From NCBI GenBank assembly GCA_030374735.1, contig JASCIV010000062.1, forward strand, positions 1 through 56,064: DNA of 56,064 nt, given 5' to 3'. The position numbers were made by a program, and so were the translations under genes. This DNA comes from Gracilaria caudata. Lineage: Eukaryota > Rhodophyta > Florideophyceae > Gracilariales > Gracilariaceae. Of the stretch, positions 9,724 to 19,651 are shown one piece after another. Under the pieces are notes generated by a model. It was given only the letters and a program-made list of their open reading frames with translations. It searched no databases and was not told where the DNA came from. Every line of letters begins with the position of its first letter. The stretch's first letter is position 1.

Positions 9724-10298
9724 TCATCGGCGACGCGAATGGGAGACGAGATGAATCAAGGAAGCAGAGGCGGTCTTGGGCGCAAACTCGGGTGCCGGTT
9801 CGGCGAGAGTGTCCTTACGATACACAGCGTCTAGAATGGCGCTCTTATCACATTCAAGCAACTCGCCGGCGCTGAACATTTCGTCCAGAATCCAGTATGC
9901 CCTGGTAAAGTGGAAAATCAAATCAAGCTCGCAGACATTGCCAAAGTACTTGTCGAGAACCTCCACGAACAGATGTAGCAGCTCCATCATGACGAGTTCG
10001 TTGTCGTCTGCATCGATGCACGAGATGAAAAACAGACTGGCGTAGCGCTTGTACACGAGCTTGTTGTGGTTGCGATCAACGACATTACACATATTGGAGC
10101 TGCGGGTGAGCACGAGCGATTGGATGTCGCGCAGAATTGCGGCGCGTTCGGTCTCGGTGAAGGACTCGTACCACTTGGAAAGTCGCACCTTTCCTTGTCG
10201 GTTGATGAGCATGATCCAGTGAATCTGGGCGTTTTACAGACTGTCAGTTCCCTCGCAACACTGCGCTGAACTTGGTGATTGTTTGAACAACTTACCAT
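9724..10298 (-). CDS. AP1S: AP-1 complex sigma subunit (clathrin adaptor small chain), two exons
   Basis: Small subunit of the heterotetrameric clathrin adaptor that sorts cargo between trans-Golgi and endosomes. Exon 2 (9724-10224) encodes the whole longin-like sigma fold: LINRQGKVRLSKWY, KLVYKRYASLFF, DDNELVMMELLHLFVEVLDKYFGNVCELDLIF and ILDEM are diagnostic, and the LINRQGK start fits AP-1 better than AP-2 or AP-3. Exon 1 contributes only the ATG at 10298-10296. It is followed by GTAAGT, and the 71-nt intron (10225-10295) ends in CCCAG. Joining gives M-IHWIMLINRQGK, which matches the family's MIHF(V/I)LL start. The product is 167 residues; the usual length is about 158, and the extra part is a Ser/Arg-rich C-terminal tail. 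Confidence 0.93.
10225..10295 (-). other. Spliceosomal intron, 71 nt, directly after the start codon
   Basis: The 5' site is ATG|GTAAGTTG and the 3' site is ACGCCCAG|ATTCAC, read on the minus strand. It is deduced from protein homology: only its removal restores the invariant Met-Ile start of sigma adaptins. Confidence 0.88.
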
Positions 10299-11628
10299 GT
10301 TTGTGAGAACGCGCGGCCCCACAGCCGTAGCACACAGCCGACCGGGAGTTTCTTCTTGACGGGTGGACAATCAGCGAAGAGCTCTTCGCACAGCGCGCTG
10401 TTTGTCTGGCTTTTGCTCGCATTGCTGCCACTGTAAGTAACTCCGGCTCAAACAGTACACGTACATGTACTGTAGAATGCTCGCCGGGAGCTCGCTGCTT
10501 TCAACGCTACGAAGATATTTCGATACATTTGCGAATGGAATGAAGGTGTCATAACGTTTACGTTTGTTTGGCTGTCATTTAGAATGTACGCGTACAACGG
10601 TACCAAGGGTACGACGGGACAAGGGTAAAATGACGCGGCGAGAATCTCTGTTTAGGTGATGTCATGCGGTTCATCTTCGATAAGCACGACTCTTCATTCC
10701 CGTAGGCGCCGTCATTGTTGCTCAACTAATGACGGCTGGGACCCCAACTATCCAGTTGAGCCAAGGGTTACCCTGACAGGACTTTCCCAACTTGGGAGCA
10801 ATTGCCAAAACGCAACACGGTACGACGGTACGTGCCACATTTGCGACACAGGTACCTTGTAGGAAGTGCACGTCACGGTGACCTCGCAGTTTGAAGCATA
10901 AGAAGCGATGACCGCCGCACCGGTGACAAGAAGGTCGTTCCGACCTGATTTGACCGCAAGAGCGAAGTGCAAAACTCAGTAATTCGGTTTTCATCTTCCA
11001 ATGCCGCTTGCATGCTCCGACGGCAGAAAGTGCTTAACATTGGTTGACGTCCCTACTCCGCCATGGAGAGACACCGATCATCTTCATCGAGTAACTTGCA
11101 TCTCGGACACATCTTCAACAAATATTTCTAACCTTGTCTAACATCATGCACACCAGTGCAGAGCCATACCGTGATGGAGTTATGGATCAACGCTGACATT
11201 AGTTCCAATAGTACTGGTTCCAACATGACGTCCGTGACAGTCTGCCTACTTTACCAAAGGGTAAACAGGTATGGGCCGTCTTAAGACTTACAATGACCTA
11301 AATGACGACATGTCTGCGCTGCTTTCATTTCAACCGGTTCGATTGCTGCATCCACAACTCAACAGTCGGATTCCGACTGTCAGAATGATATGGGTTTTCC
11401 GATGAACCAAAACAAGGCACGCCAAGTGATTGGCTCGCGGAATCCACATAATATGTGCAGTTTGTTGCATCACCTAACATAAACTCGTGATCATCAATGA
11501 AAACGTGGGCACCTCAATCTCAGATTTCTTTTTCAAGAGCTACAAGTCTTGGGTTGATTTTCTTGGCTGGCGAGAATCTCGCTACCCAGCTCTCATTCTA
11601 TACACCACCGTCTGTCTAACGCGCAGAA
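10299..11628. other. 1.3-kb intergenic region
   Basis: No gene can be supported. The minus-strand ORF at 10722-10994 (90 codons from an ATG) is Cys- and His-rich in its first half and could be a small zinc-binding protein or a remnant, but its frame competes with another on the same strand. GTAC-rich motifs cluster near 10590-10620. The promoters of the divergent AP-1 sigma gene and the membrane-protein gene must lie here. Confidence 0.45.
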
Positions 11629-12969
11629 ATGGATTCTAGGATGGCTTATGACCATCCTCGATACGGCTCCATTCCAGTCCAAATTTCTTCATTCGCCTTG
11701 GACTCATCTTCTTCCTGGGACCGACAAAATCATCGAACCGGCTCTTCTTGGAGCTCTCGTCCGGGGAAAAGAGTGCTCGTGTTTGCTTCGATTGTGATCG
11801 TTTCGGCGTTCCTCTTTGGAATTGTAGCACTCACTGACAATCTTGACCGCAATCGTGTTTCTCGTTTTCTCCCTAGTCTTTTACATACCGCACGAACTAG
11901 CTCGCTTCTCGAAGAAAATGGGCTGCGCAATGTACTCAACCGTGTCTCGTATCCAGATTTTGTCGCATTTCTTCGCACCAAGGACCGATACTCATACAAT
12001 GCTGCTCGTAAACGTCCCAATAGCTCAATGGGGTACTATAACAACGTGGCTCGTACCGGGGGCTCTTGTCCTCAAGCTGTGGATGATTTTTACGTGGACG
12101 AGATGGTTGAAGCACGCGACTGTAGCACACGGAGGCAATGCAGGGCAAGAGTGATTGCGAGCAAGGAAGGTTCACATGTTCAAATCAAAGCCGGGTATTA
12201 CATCTTTACCAATGACGGAAAAGTTCGCACCATTGACGAGGATACTAAGAGAAGAGTGGCATCAGTTACGCTTAAGAAGGCACACAAGTGGGCTGATATC
12301 CTCTTGGACCGGATGAGCCATCAGCTAGCTACGGTGAACTGTACGGTCACATCGGACATGGTCGCTGAGGCGATTATGGAAATGAAGCAGATCGCAGCTA
12401 GCTGCCCAATGACCGATGACCCTCTCTGCAACGCGTTAGTAACTGTCATAACATGCACAGTGTCGACTGGTATCGAACGCACTGGCGGGACACCAGTGGA
12501 AACAGAGTGTCTCAACTTTGTCAGAGATTCACCGACTGTTACCAGTCTTGTGGACCTGCAGAATGGATGTTCCGAAACTACGTTTATGTTCAACAGGGTG
12601 GGTGTGTCGCTTCCGTTCTGCACGACTACTTGCCCATCTAATCCTTGCGCGGAACACACTGTGTATGCCGAATTCCATGTGCAGACAAATGTTAGGGGTG
12701 CCGTTCCTGAAGATTGTTTATCGGCAGCACTAATTCCGGCATATGAAACGTTCTACGGCACGATTCCGAACTGCGACAACACGCCAACCGCAGAAGTGTC
12801 TGAAGGCATGCTCCTCGCTTCTCTATTCAGTATCAATCTAGAACCGGTTCCACAAAACCTACTTGAGATAACTAATTCATACGCTTGTGAATTAACGTAC
12901 GCATACTTTGTGAAACTGTCGACGCCGTCGTTTTCTGCGCTTATTGACTCGAGTTGTGCATCCGCTTAG
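11629..12969 (+). CDS. Type II membrane protein of unknown function, 446 residues
   Basis: The ATG at 11629 (GAAATGG) begins a cytoplasmic tail of about 47 residues. A single membrane segment follows at about 48-68 (VLVFASIVIVSAFLFGIVAL) and then a large extracytoplasmic or lumenal part. The lumenal part carries many Cys (more than 15, several as CxxxC or Cx8-10C) and several N-x-S/T sites, as expected for a disulfide-bonded glycoprotein of the secretory path or cell surface. No enzyme motif is recognised. It stands alone between intergenic regions. Confidence 0.7.
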   Translation: MDSRMAYDHPRYGSIPVQISSFALDSSSSWDRQNHRTGSSWSSRPGKRVLVFASIVIVSAFLFGIVALTDNLDRNRVSRFLPSLLHTARTSSLLEENGLRNVLNRVSYPDFVAFLRTKDRYSYNAARKRPNSSMGYYNNVARTGGSCPQAVDDFYVDEMVEARDCSTRRQCRARVIASKEGSHVQIKAGYYIFTNDGKVRTIDEDTKRRVASVTLKKAHKWADILLDRMSHQLATVNCTVTSDMVAEAIMEMKQIAASCPMTDDPLCNALVTVITCTVSTGIERTGGTPVETECLNFVRDSPTVTSLVDLQNGCSETTFMFNRVGVSLPFCTTTCPSNPCAEHTVYAEFHVQTNVRGAVPEDCLSAALIPAYETFYGTIPNCDNTPTAEVSEGMLLASLFSINLEPVPQNLLEITNSYACELTYAYFVKLSTPSFSALIDSSCASA

Positions 12970-13085
12970 TCCCGAATTCCCTCGCAGCTGTGACTGTGTT
13001 CAACAAGTAATACCCGCTTCGGTAAATACAACCGATGGGGACGGTATTTTAGTAGCGTATAGTAGAGCCTGAGATTTCACAGTGC

Positions 13086-13370
13086 TCACATCTCTAGCAT
13101 TAAAAGCAGAGATTCAGCCAGGGATGCGAGGTCCAAATCACCTGCATTAGAAGCCCCACTATTAAAAACTTCTGGTAGGGCGACCACGACAAGCACCTTC
13201 GAGCGGGATGCATCAGACACGCGTGCTTTCCAGAATGCAGAGTGCGTGACCACAGCGCGGGAGGCCAAAATTGGCAAAGCATTGGCCTCAGGCAGATCGC
13301 TCAGCGAAAGTTGCACATGGACAACCGGAGGATTGCTCAGATACCGATGAGGATCACTTCTATGGGTATC
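13086..13370 (-). CDS. Orphan open frame, possible exon of an unknown gene
   Basis: The frame is open from a TAG upstream to the stop at 13086, about 95 codons. It has no ATG near its 5' end; the first possible alternative start is a GTG at 13316. The translation is protein-like, with a regular hydrophobic/polar pattern and a Leu-rich end. A TTAG at its 5' border could be a 3' splice site, which would make it a terminal exon, but no matching upstream exon was identified. It could also be chance. Confidence 0.25.
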   Translation of the reverse strand, partial: DTHRSDPHRYLSNPPVVHVQLSLSDLPEANALPILASRAVVTHSAFWKARVSDASRSKVLVVVALPEVFNSGASNAGDLDLASLAESLLLMLEM

Positions 13371-13440
13371 AAGCTAAGTACAACTAGCTAGCTAGTAGCC
13401 GTTCATTCAATTCATCTCCATCATTCTTAATCGACACTTG

Positions 13441-13462
13441 CTCTCTCTCTCTCTCTCTTGCG
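13441..13462. repeat. CT microsatellite
   Basis: A run of CT dinucleotides in the intergenic region 12970-13590, which otherwise shows only the orphan frame at 13086-13370. Confidence 0.9.
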
Positions 13463-13590
13463 CTGTCTTTTCTTATTCGTCTTCTCTTTCTCTGCTATGG
13501 ACACCATTTTTGTTTATGATTCAGTGCTATGTGCATTAGTTCAAGGCTTGTGCAGTTTACTTATGCCATTATGCCCTAGTAAGAAGACGT

Positions 13591-14652
13591 TCAGTTTCGG
13601 CGTTCCCGGAGAGTGCGAGCGCGTCTCTCCATCCTTCTCTGCCGTTCTGATTTCCTTGGTTTCTTGATGGAGGATGAATTTTGGCTCCCCATGGAACGAG
13701 CTTTGAGCCGTCGTTCTGCGCGCAGAGCGCGTGCTGAGACAACATCTGCTTTAACATGGTGGCGACCACGGACTGTAGGTGCGTTGAGTTTCCGACGGCG
13801 AAAGACTTCAATCTGCATCCATTCTCCATCACTTGTTTCTTCTTCTTCGTGATCTTCATCATCAACACTTTGGCTGTCATCGGTTTGTTCCCAGTCGGAA
13901 TCAAGGGTGAAAGGGCGGTCCGCTTTATCACTGCCTGTGGAAGCAGATGAGTCTGACGCATTTCCATTCTGCTCCTGATCTGAAGCATCGTGCAGCTGTA
14001 GAGAGCAATTGTCCTCAGTAGTATATGCCCTTGTGAGTGTGGTGTTTGCGACGACGTTCTGACTGGCATTCTGGGCGCGTTCAAATCTCGACGACAACCA
14101 TGAGGCTGCTACTACATCGGAGCGTCGCATGGTAGTAGCCAATTCGTTCACAAGCTGTTTCACATGGTGTTCAGAAGCAACAAGTCGTCGGGAGCCAACG
14201 AGGAAGCGAGTACTCAATTCATCTGGACCTCGTAACCACAGATACGGACGTCGTTGCGAATCTCTGAGGCAGGAGCGAGCACGAACAAACGGCGCCACGA
14301 CGTTTTGTGCAGAACAGTCACGACGAACGTTTCCAGCGGCAACGGCATCTTCCACGAGATCACGTAGCGCTTTGATGCGCTCTGCTGAGGACAAGGGCTC
14401 AAGACGCGAACGAATACGAAGCGCGGCACGGTGGCGAGAGGAAGCGATATAGTAGGTTAGTGAGCGATATGGGCTTCCTCGTGCGCGAAGAAGAGACAGC
14501 TCTAGGTGCGGGTACAGGAGCGCCGGCGGTTGCAGCTGCACGGCGTCGCGGAAGACCAGCATGAAATGTACAACGACTTGAAGGTCAGAGCTCACGGCGT
14601 CCGAAAGGGACGTGTAGGGGCATGGATGCTGCGGGGAGTCGGGGACGGCCAT
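13591..14652 (-). CDS. Hypothetical basic/acidic protein, 353 residues
   Basis: The start is ATG at 14652 (CATCATGGCC). Residues about 1-200 are rich in Arg, Leu and Ala and look helical. Residues about 240-300 are acidic and Ser-rich (runs of D and E around DEDHEEEE). The C-terminus (about 315-353) is strongly basic with several KR/RR clusters, consistent with nuclear or nucleolar localisation. No catalytic motif is seen. It is head-to-head with the Sel1-repeat gene, with 301 bp between the start codons. Confidence 0.6.
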   Translation of the reverse strand: MAVPDSPQHPCPYTSLSDAVSSDLQVVVHFMLVFRDAVQLQPPALLYPHLELSLLRARGSPYRSLTYYIASSRHRAALRIRSRLEPLSSAERIKALRDLVEDAVAAGNVRRDCSAQNVVAPFVRARSCLRDSQRRPYLWLRGPDELSTRFLVGSRRLVASEHHVKQLVNELATTMRRSDVVAASWLSSRFERAQNASQNVVANTTLTRAYTTEDNCSLQLHDASDQEQNGNASDSSASTGSDKADRPFTLDSDWEQTDDSQSVDDEDHEEEETSDGEWMQIEVFRRRKLNAPTVRGRHHVKADVVSARALRAERRLKARSMGSQNSSSIKKPRKSERQRRMERRARTLRERRN

Positions 14653-14953
14653 GATGACGACGGGCGGCGGGGCTGTGGGGTGGCGAGGCGATGGACGGTT
14701 GCAGGGCTTTTCAATGCGATGGGGAGATAGGGAGATGGGGGATGCTTCGTGCTTGGAATGCAGGTCGTTGCGGTTTGGATTTTCGCGCGTTTTTCGCGGT
14801 CATGTTGATGCGACGCGCGCGTCACAGTCAGTGAAGCGCGCCAAAAAGCTCGTCTACGCTTGGCACTGCGCACCTGTCTTCCGTACGCGTGGTGCATCTC
14901 AGCAAGGGTTATAACGTTAACCCTTTATCTATTCTTAACCCTCGTTTGCGGAT
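14653..14953. promoter_or_regulatory. Bidirectional promoter region
   Basis: The 301 bp between two divergent start codons must drive both genes. It contains GTTATAACGTTAACCC near 14908-14923, a short AT-rich palindromic stretch, but no canonical TATA box. GC-rich on the left half, AT-rich on the right. Confidence 0.5.
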
Positions 14954-16579
14954 ATGTATGCTTCTCGCCCTCTTCGCTTTTCAAACTCGCAGTACAAACC
15001 CGCCACGACGGTTCGTGACGACATGCCTTCCCACCGGGGCTTCGTGTCAAACCGCCATCGTCGCGCTGGCCGAACTAAGTCGTCCGAAACCGCGCAACCT
15101 GAGTTATCGTTAGCTAAGCATGGCATACCATACACTGCGCTTCCCCCTCGCTTTTCATTTCCCTCTCCCTCTCCCTATTCATTTTCCGCGTTGTCGTTCT
15201 CCAAAGTTCTCCGCGCTATGCCCATCCGCTTCATGCTGACCTTCGTGTGTGATTATCCCGCCTTCGCTCTCGATTGCATCATACGCATGAATCTTAGCGC
15301 TAGCACGCTCATCAACTTTGCGCGCCAACTGGAGTACGGGCCTGTTGGTCGTAGGGGATATCGCGTTGCCTCGCGTTATGTAGCGCTTGGGATTCTGCAT
15401 TATGTTATTCGACGCTGGCCAGACAACACCGAGGCTCAATGTCTCAAGGGAGAAATGCTGTTATCCTTCTCGCACTACGGTCGAAATGGTCTTTTTGTCC
15501 CACGGTCCGTGTTGGATGAGGCGATGAGTTGTTTTGAGGCTGCTGAACATGAGCCATTGGGCCTCTTCTTAAAAGGTCGCTTGATGCTTACCACAGAGGC
15601 AATACACCAAGATACACAGAAGGCTTCTCTGGGGAAGCAATTGGTGCTCAAAGCAGCGGATGACGGCTGCGCTCGCGCCTTAGTTTTTCTTGCGCACCGA
15701 TATGAATATCCGCAACTGGACCGCGGTGTGAGCTTTGCGTCGGACGTTCCAAAAGACCGTGAATCCCGTGAGCGCTTTATTGTCGGCTTGTATGAGAAAG
15801 CCGCCGCAGCGAATGACCCTGACGCTTTGAACGACTTGGGCACATCCTATGCGCAAGAATATGGTAGCCTAGAGGGTGATTTCGATACGGTTGTGCAATA
15901 CTACTTGCGTGCGATTGTGGCAGGTTCTATACATGCGTTCGACAATCTTGGCACACACTATGAAACTGGTATGGGCATGCGCTTTCCGGAGCGGGTAGAC
16001 TATGACAAAGCCTTATTTTACTACAGACAAGGAGCTAGGAAGGGTTGCCCAAAGTGTGCCTACAACCTGGGCGCTGCTTATGAAGAAGGTATGGCTGATA
16101 CTCTGCAAAAGGATTTGCGCAAAGCTGAGAAGTATTATTTGATTGCTGTGCGGTTGGGCAATGATTGCAGCGATCTCCAGACCGTCGCCCGCACTGTTCG
16201 TGACCTGAGCTCATTGTACATTACGAGAATAAAGCTAGGAGCCCCAGATGATGAAGAAACGTGGAGATGTGATAAGATGCTTCGAAGTATATTCCCCAGT
16301 GATTTAGCCGATGAGTTCCTAAGCAAAGCAAATAGGGGAGTGGCCCAGATCATTCGGAGTAGATCTACGAGCAAGATCACTAAGTTGTTGGGCGAAGAGA
16401 ATGCTCGCCTTGTCAGCAAGAGAGTAAGATCAGTATGGAAGAACAGCGAGAGTATGTTGGGGGAAGAAAGAGAAGCCTTACTAGAGCATCTAACGGGAGG
16501 AGAAGATGTGAAACAGTTAATTCGTCCACGCAAAAGACGAGCTACAGCGGCGAAGGCGGCACGCCGTGCCACGAGTTGA
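14954..16579 (+). CDS. Sel1-like repeat protein
   Basis: 541 residues. Sel1-like repeats are TPR-related helical solenoids used as adaptors, for example in ER-associated degradation and signalling. Repeats run from about residue 234 to 405. Recognisable units are ALNDLGTSYAQ...VVQYYLRAIVAGS, AFDNLGTHYETG...KALFYYRQGARKG and CAYNLGAAYEEG...KAEKYYLIAVRLGN; an earlier unit near 234-260 is weaker. The region before (110-230) is also helical. The C-terminus (about 450-541) is basic, ending in a KRR/AARRA patch. The first 100 residues are Ser/Pro-rich and low in conservation signals, so the true start could be a later ATG, for example the one at 15287. Confidence 0.8.
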   Translation: MYASRPLRFSNSQYKPATTVRDDMPSHRGFVSNRHRRAGRTKSSETAQPELSLAKHGIPYTALPPRFSFPSPSPYSFSALSFSKVLRAMPIRFMLTFVCDYPAFALDCIIRMNLSASTLINFARQLEYGPVGRRGYRVASRYVALGILHYVIRRWPDNTEAQCLKGEMLLSFSHYGRNGLFVPRSVLDEAMSCFEAAEHEPLGLFLKGRLMLTTEAIHQDTQKASLGKQLVLKAADDGCARALVFLAHRYEYPQLDRGVSFASDVPKDRESRERFIVGLYEKAAAANDPDALNDLGTSYAQEYGSLEGDFDTVVQYYLRAIVAGSIHAFDNLGTHYETGMGMRFPERVDYDKALFYYRQGARKGCPKCAYNLGAAYEEGMADTLQKDLRKAEKYYLIAVRLGNDCSDLQTVARTVRDLSSLYITRIKLGAPDDEETWRCDKMLRSIFPSDLADEFLSKANRGVAQIIRSRSTSKITKLLGEENARLVSKRVRSVWKNSESMLGEEREALLEHLTGGEDVKQLIRPRKRRATAAKAARRATS

Positions 16580-17544
16580 CTTTTGTCGCGTGAAGTCCGG
16601 AACACGTGCGCTGTATATAATAGAAGAACGATCTCACGTTTAGCCGTGAAGCTTTCTGTAAGGATAGGCGCCAGGAGCAATTCGTCCCAGAATTCGGTGT
16701 TCGATTATCCGTTCTGTCTCAGTCGCTAATCTCCTTTTTCTAATCAGGTCCGGCTACAACCGCTTTACAAAAAAAAAGCTCGGTGAGACAGGAACAGGAG
16801 CGAAAAGCAGGCGCGGTAAAGCAGCTGCGGTAAAGCAGCTGCTTGAGATAATGCCGAGAATGATCCAAAATCGTCTGCGTCCACCGAAAAGCTACAACGT
16901 GCAGATTGCCAAGCTTGTGAACATTTGTAAAACGAAATGCCTTCCACTATGTGTTCCGTGTGCCCGGAAGAAGCCAACAAACTCGAACTTCTTCCGTTTT
17001 CTCCTCATGTTCATTGAACAGTATGAACATGTTTGTGACGTAAGTGCTTGGAGATGCTCTCAGCGCTCTTGTTCTCTCTTATAGAGAGCAAAGAAGTGTG
17101 CATTTCACAAGACGGACTAGACGCGAACTTCGCCGTTCAGTGATGCTGAGTACCAATTCAAATGGCGAGCACGTTGCTGCAGTAGCTCGCTAAGCAGGCG
17201 AAGAACGCATTCATCCCCTCAGCTTCCGAGAGATTGAAGATGAGAGACCAGCGCGAAAATTCTAAGAGCGCTGTGCAATGGAATCGTGCACTGAACTATA
17301 TGTACCATCAGCTAGAAGGGTTAGGCGTTATAACAATTTTACACGTACAAGTTAACTTTTGGGTTTCACCGAGGAATAAGACCGAGCTAACTCTTTCAGT
17401 TGTGTCACTCACAGTAAGCACGCACATGGTGTGTGCTGGGGTATGCGTAGCACACAAATGGTGAAGATCTCCTCGGTGGACAATCCGTTGAAATTATGTA
17501 CATCATGAGGTGCCATACGACGTTGACTTTTTGCAAACCGAGTT
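16580..17544. other. Intergenic region between convergent genes
   Basis: Nearly 1 kb between the 3' ends of the Sel1 and asparaginase genes. It contains a small tandem repeat (GCGGTAAAGCAGCT, 16813-16842) and an A9 run near 16769. ORFs of 60-77 codons here are not convincing. Confidence 0.55.
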
Positions 17545-19083
17545 TCAGAGTTCTCCAGCCAAAGGGTAACTCAAGTGCAAGTCTGGGTGCGCCAAGCACA
17601 GCATCATTTTCACCACCGCCGTTTCAGTGGTCATGCGCTTCGTGCTGGTGGCGCCCAACGCGCCTGCAGCACCGCTGTTGTACAGGTTAGGGTTGAGAGG
17701 GCCTGTCGCGCACTGCGTGGACAAATAAATCTTCAAACCACGCCTTTGCTGGGAGCGAAGCCATACCATCCATCCCGCTCCGCGATGATCTGGTACATTG
17801 CCCACACCGAAGCTTTCGATCACCGCACCCCTCACACCTCGACCGTACAAGTCTCCGTACGATACCTTCGGATTTGCACCAGGCACAACCGGTATTCGAA
17901 TCACATTGGGATCAAGCTTTATGCGCGGTCGGTATACACCAGGATCCTTCCACAAAGCAAATTGATTCCATTCAATATCCACACCCAATACAGCAAGTGG
18001 CGGATGTGTTGGTGATGAAAATGCTCGATAAGCCGAGGACGAATACTTCATGGCACGATTGGCGCGCAAGAGTAAGCCACCGAAGCAGACCGCAAACTCC
18101 TGGAGCTTTGGTTGACATGCCACAGTGACAGCATCGACGAGATTTTGACGAGCATCGGATCGTGGCATTAACATGGGTCTCTGACTACCAGTGAGAACAA
18201 CGGGTTTGCGAAATCCGGCAAGCATGAGCGAAAGTGCAGCACCTGTGTACGACATTGTATCTGTGCCGTGGATAATGACAAAACCATCGTAGTGATCGCG
18301 ATGCTTGTCTAAAAGTTTGGCAATTCTTATCCAGTGGTCAGGACCCATTCGTGTACTGTCGAGATTCATTGGTGTGGAGACGTTGAGACTGGCGATTTGG
18401 TTGAGCTCGGGAAACGCTTCCTGTAAGTCGGCTAGAAAAGACGTGGGTTTCAAGGTGGTTGAGCTTTGGGTGGTCATCTGCTGCATACCAAAAGTTCCGC
18501 CACAATGAATGATAAGAACGCGAGGCAGTGGCGGTTTGGAGTGGGATGACATGGGCTTTGGCTCGCTCGCCGGGGTGATAGAGTTTGAAAGCGCTGCAAT
18601 GTGAGACATATTGTGCGAGGCAGGATACTGAGCGGGGTGCACAGTATGGTCTGCAACAAAGGAAGCGGCGTTTTCGCTCGAAGGGTTAAACAAGCTGCTT
18701 TCTGGAGGCGCGGACGATGCGTTATTGGTACCATTGTTCGCTGCAGTGCGTTTGTTTCGGCTTCCGGGTTTGGTGTTGACGTGCTTTATTCCGGGTGTGG
18801 AGCTTAGATTGAGGAAGGTGGACGGGGTGGAGTGGTCATGTTCACATGGCGAATTTGACGGAACACTCGATGAAGAAATATGTTTTGTGCTGTGGTGCCA
18901 ATTGGGGTCTTTTGCGACGCCGTTTGAAGTTGAAGCGGGGGGCTGTTGATGCGCTGCTGAGATGGGAAGCAAGCGCGAAGGACGGCGAGTGGAAGGTGAG
19001 TGTATAGCGGTGCGGCGTGATTTGAGGGCAAAGGGATTTGGTTTGAAGGGAAGGAAGGAGGCAGTGACAAAGGCGGCAGGCAT
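17545..19083 (-). CDS. L-asparaginase with plastid-type leader
   Basis: 512 residues. Hydrolyses L-asparagine to aspartate and ammonia. It belongs to the bacterial-type (AnsA/AnsB) asparaginase fold. GGTFGM (195-200) carries the first catalytic Thr; DSTRMGPDHW (242-251) matches the substrate-binding DSxxMxPxDW; HGTDTM (272-277) carries the second Thr-Asp pair; Lys346 in RANRAMK is the expected general base. The fold continues to the C-terminal MTTETAVVKMM. The leader MPAAFVTASFLPF has the red-algal Phe motif and is followed by many Arg and Ser, so plastid import is likely. Residues about 50-185 are a Ser/Asn/Pro-rich linker absent from bacterial enzymes. The ATG at 19083 was chosen; the open frame extends to a GTG at 19128. 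It is 66 bp head-to-head with a small gene. Confidence 0.9.
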   Translation of the reverse strand: MPAAFVTASFLPFKPNPFALKSRRTAIHSPSTRRPSRLLPISAAHQQPPASTSNGVAKDPNWHHSTKHISSSSVPSNSPCEHDHSTPSTFLNLSSTPGIKHVNTKPGSRNKRTAANNGTNNASSAPPESSLFNPSSENAASFVADHTVHPAQYPASHNMSHIAALSNSITPASEPKPMSSHSKPPLPRVLIIHCGGTFGMQQMTTQSSTTLKPTSFLADLQEAFPELNQIASLNVSTPMNLDSTRMGPDHWIRIAKLLDKHRDHYDGFVIIHGTDTMSYTGAALSLMLAGFRKPVVLTGSQRPMLMPRSDARQNLVDAVTVACQPKLQEFAVCFGGLLLRANRAMKYSSSAYRAFSSPTHPPLAVLGVDIEWNQFALWKDPGVYRPRIKLDPNVIRIPVVPGANPKVSYGDLYGRGVRGAVIESFGVGNVPDHRGAGWMVWLRSQQRRGLKIYLSTQCATGPLNPNLYNSGAAGALGATSTKRMTTETAVVKMMLCLAHPDLHLSYPLAGEL

Positions 19084-19149
19084 AGCGGACAATTGGCTTG
19101 TGTTGGAATGATAAGCAGGTTGTGTCACTGTTAGAGCAGCTTGAGCACA

Positions 19150-19422
19150 ATGAGCGGCCGTTTTACCGAGATGCAGCTGCGCTTAAATGAATTGGCGAGA
19201 GTGCCAAGGGGGCTCCGCCTTCACAGAGAGTTTGCTCGGGAGGAAGCACGTGCGCCAGGCTGGCGCTGGCTGAAGCGTGAAGTGTATTGTGTCTACGAGG
19301 CGGTATTCGACAGGCAATGGGACGAAGAAGAACACGAATGCGTGGGGTGTTCGATGAGGCACAGCCCGAAATTTGGGCATGGAGTACGCAGCAAAAATTT
19401 GCAGCAGGCCAGTGAACGATGA
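19150..19422 (+). CDS. Small hypothetical protein, 90 residues
   Basis: The ATG at 19150 (ACAATGAGC) opens a 90-residue protein with a basic, Arg/Glu-rich helical N-terminal half and a Trp-rich centre (APGWRWLKREVYCVYE), then an acidic stretch and a Cys pair (CVGC). The composition resembles small mitochondrial assembly factors, but no family motif such as LYR is complete. It shares a 66-bp divergent promoter with the asparaginase gene. Confidence 0.4.
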   Translation: MSGRFTEMQLRLNELARVPRGLRLHREFAREEARAPGWRWLKREVYCVYEAVFDRQWDEEEHECVGCSMRHSPKFGHGVRSKNLQQASER

Positions 19423-19651
19423 GCAATGGCAGCGTTTGTGGTGCACAAGCAGCTGACGCGAAAAAGCTCATTCACACGTGACGTGATGAGGGTGAACAGT
19501 GCGCCGCTGGCAGGCCTGGCCGCTGGCACTCTATCGGTATCGCGCACACTGATGGATGGCGGCTTTGATGCGGCACTATCGATATAGTAGATGAGTTGAG
19601 CTGCGCAAACGGCGCTTTTGGGAGTGAGGCGATGAAAGCGCTTGGTTGCGA

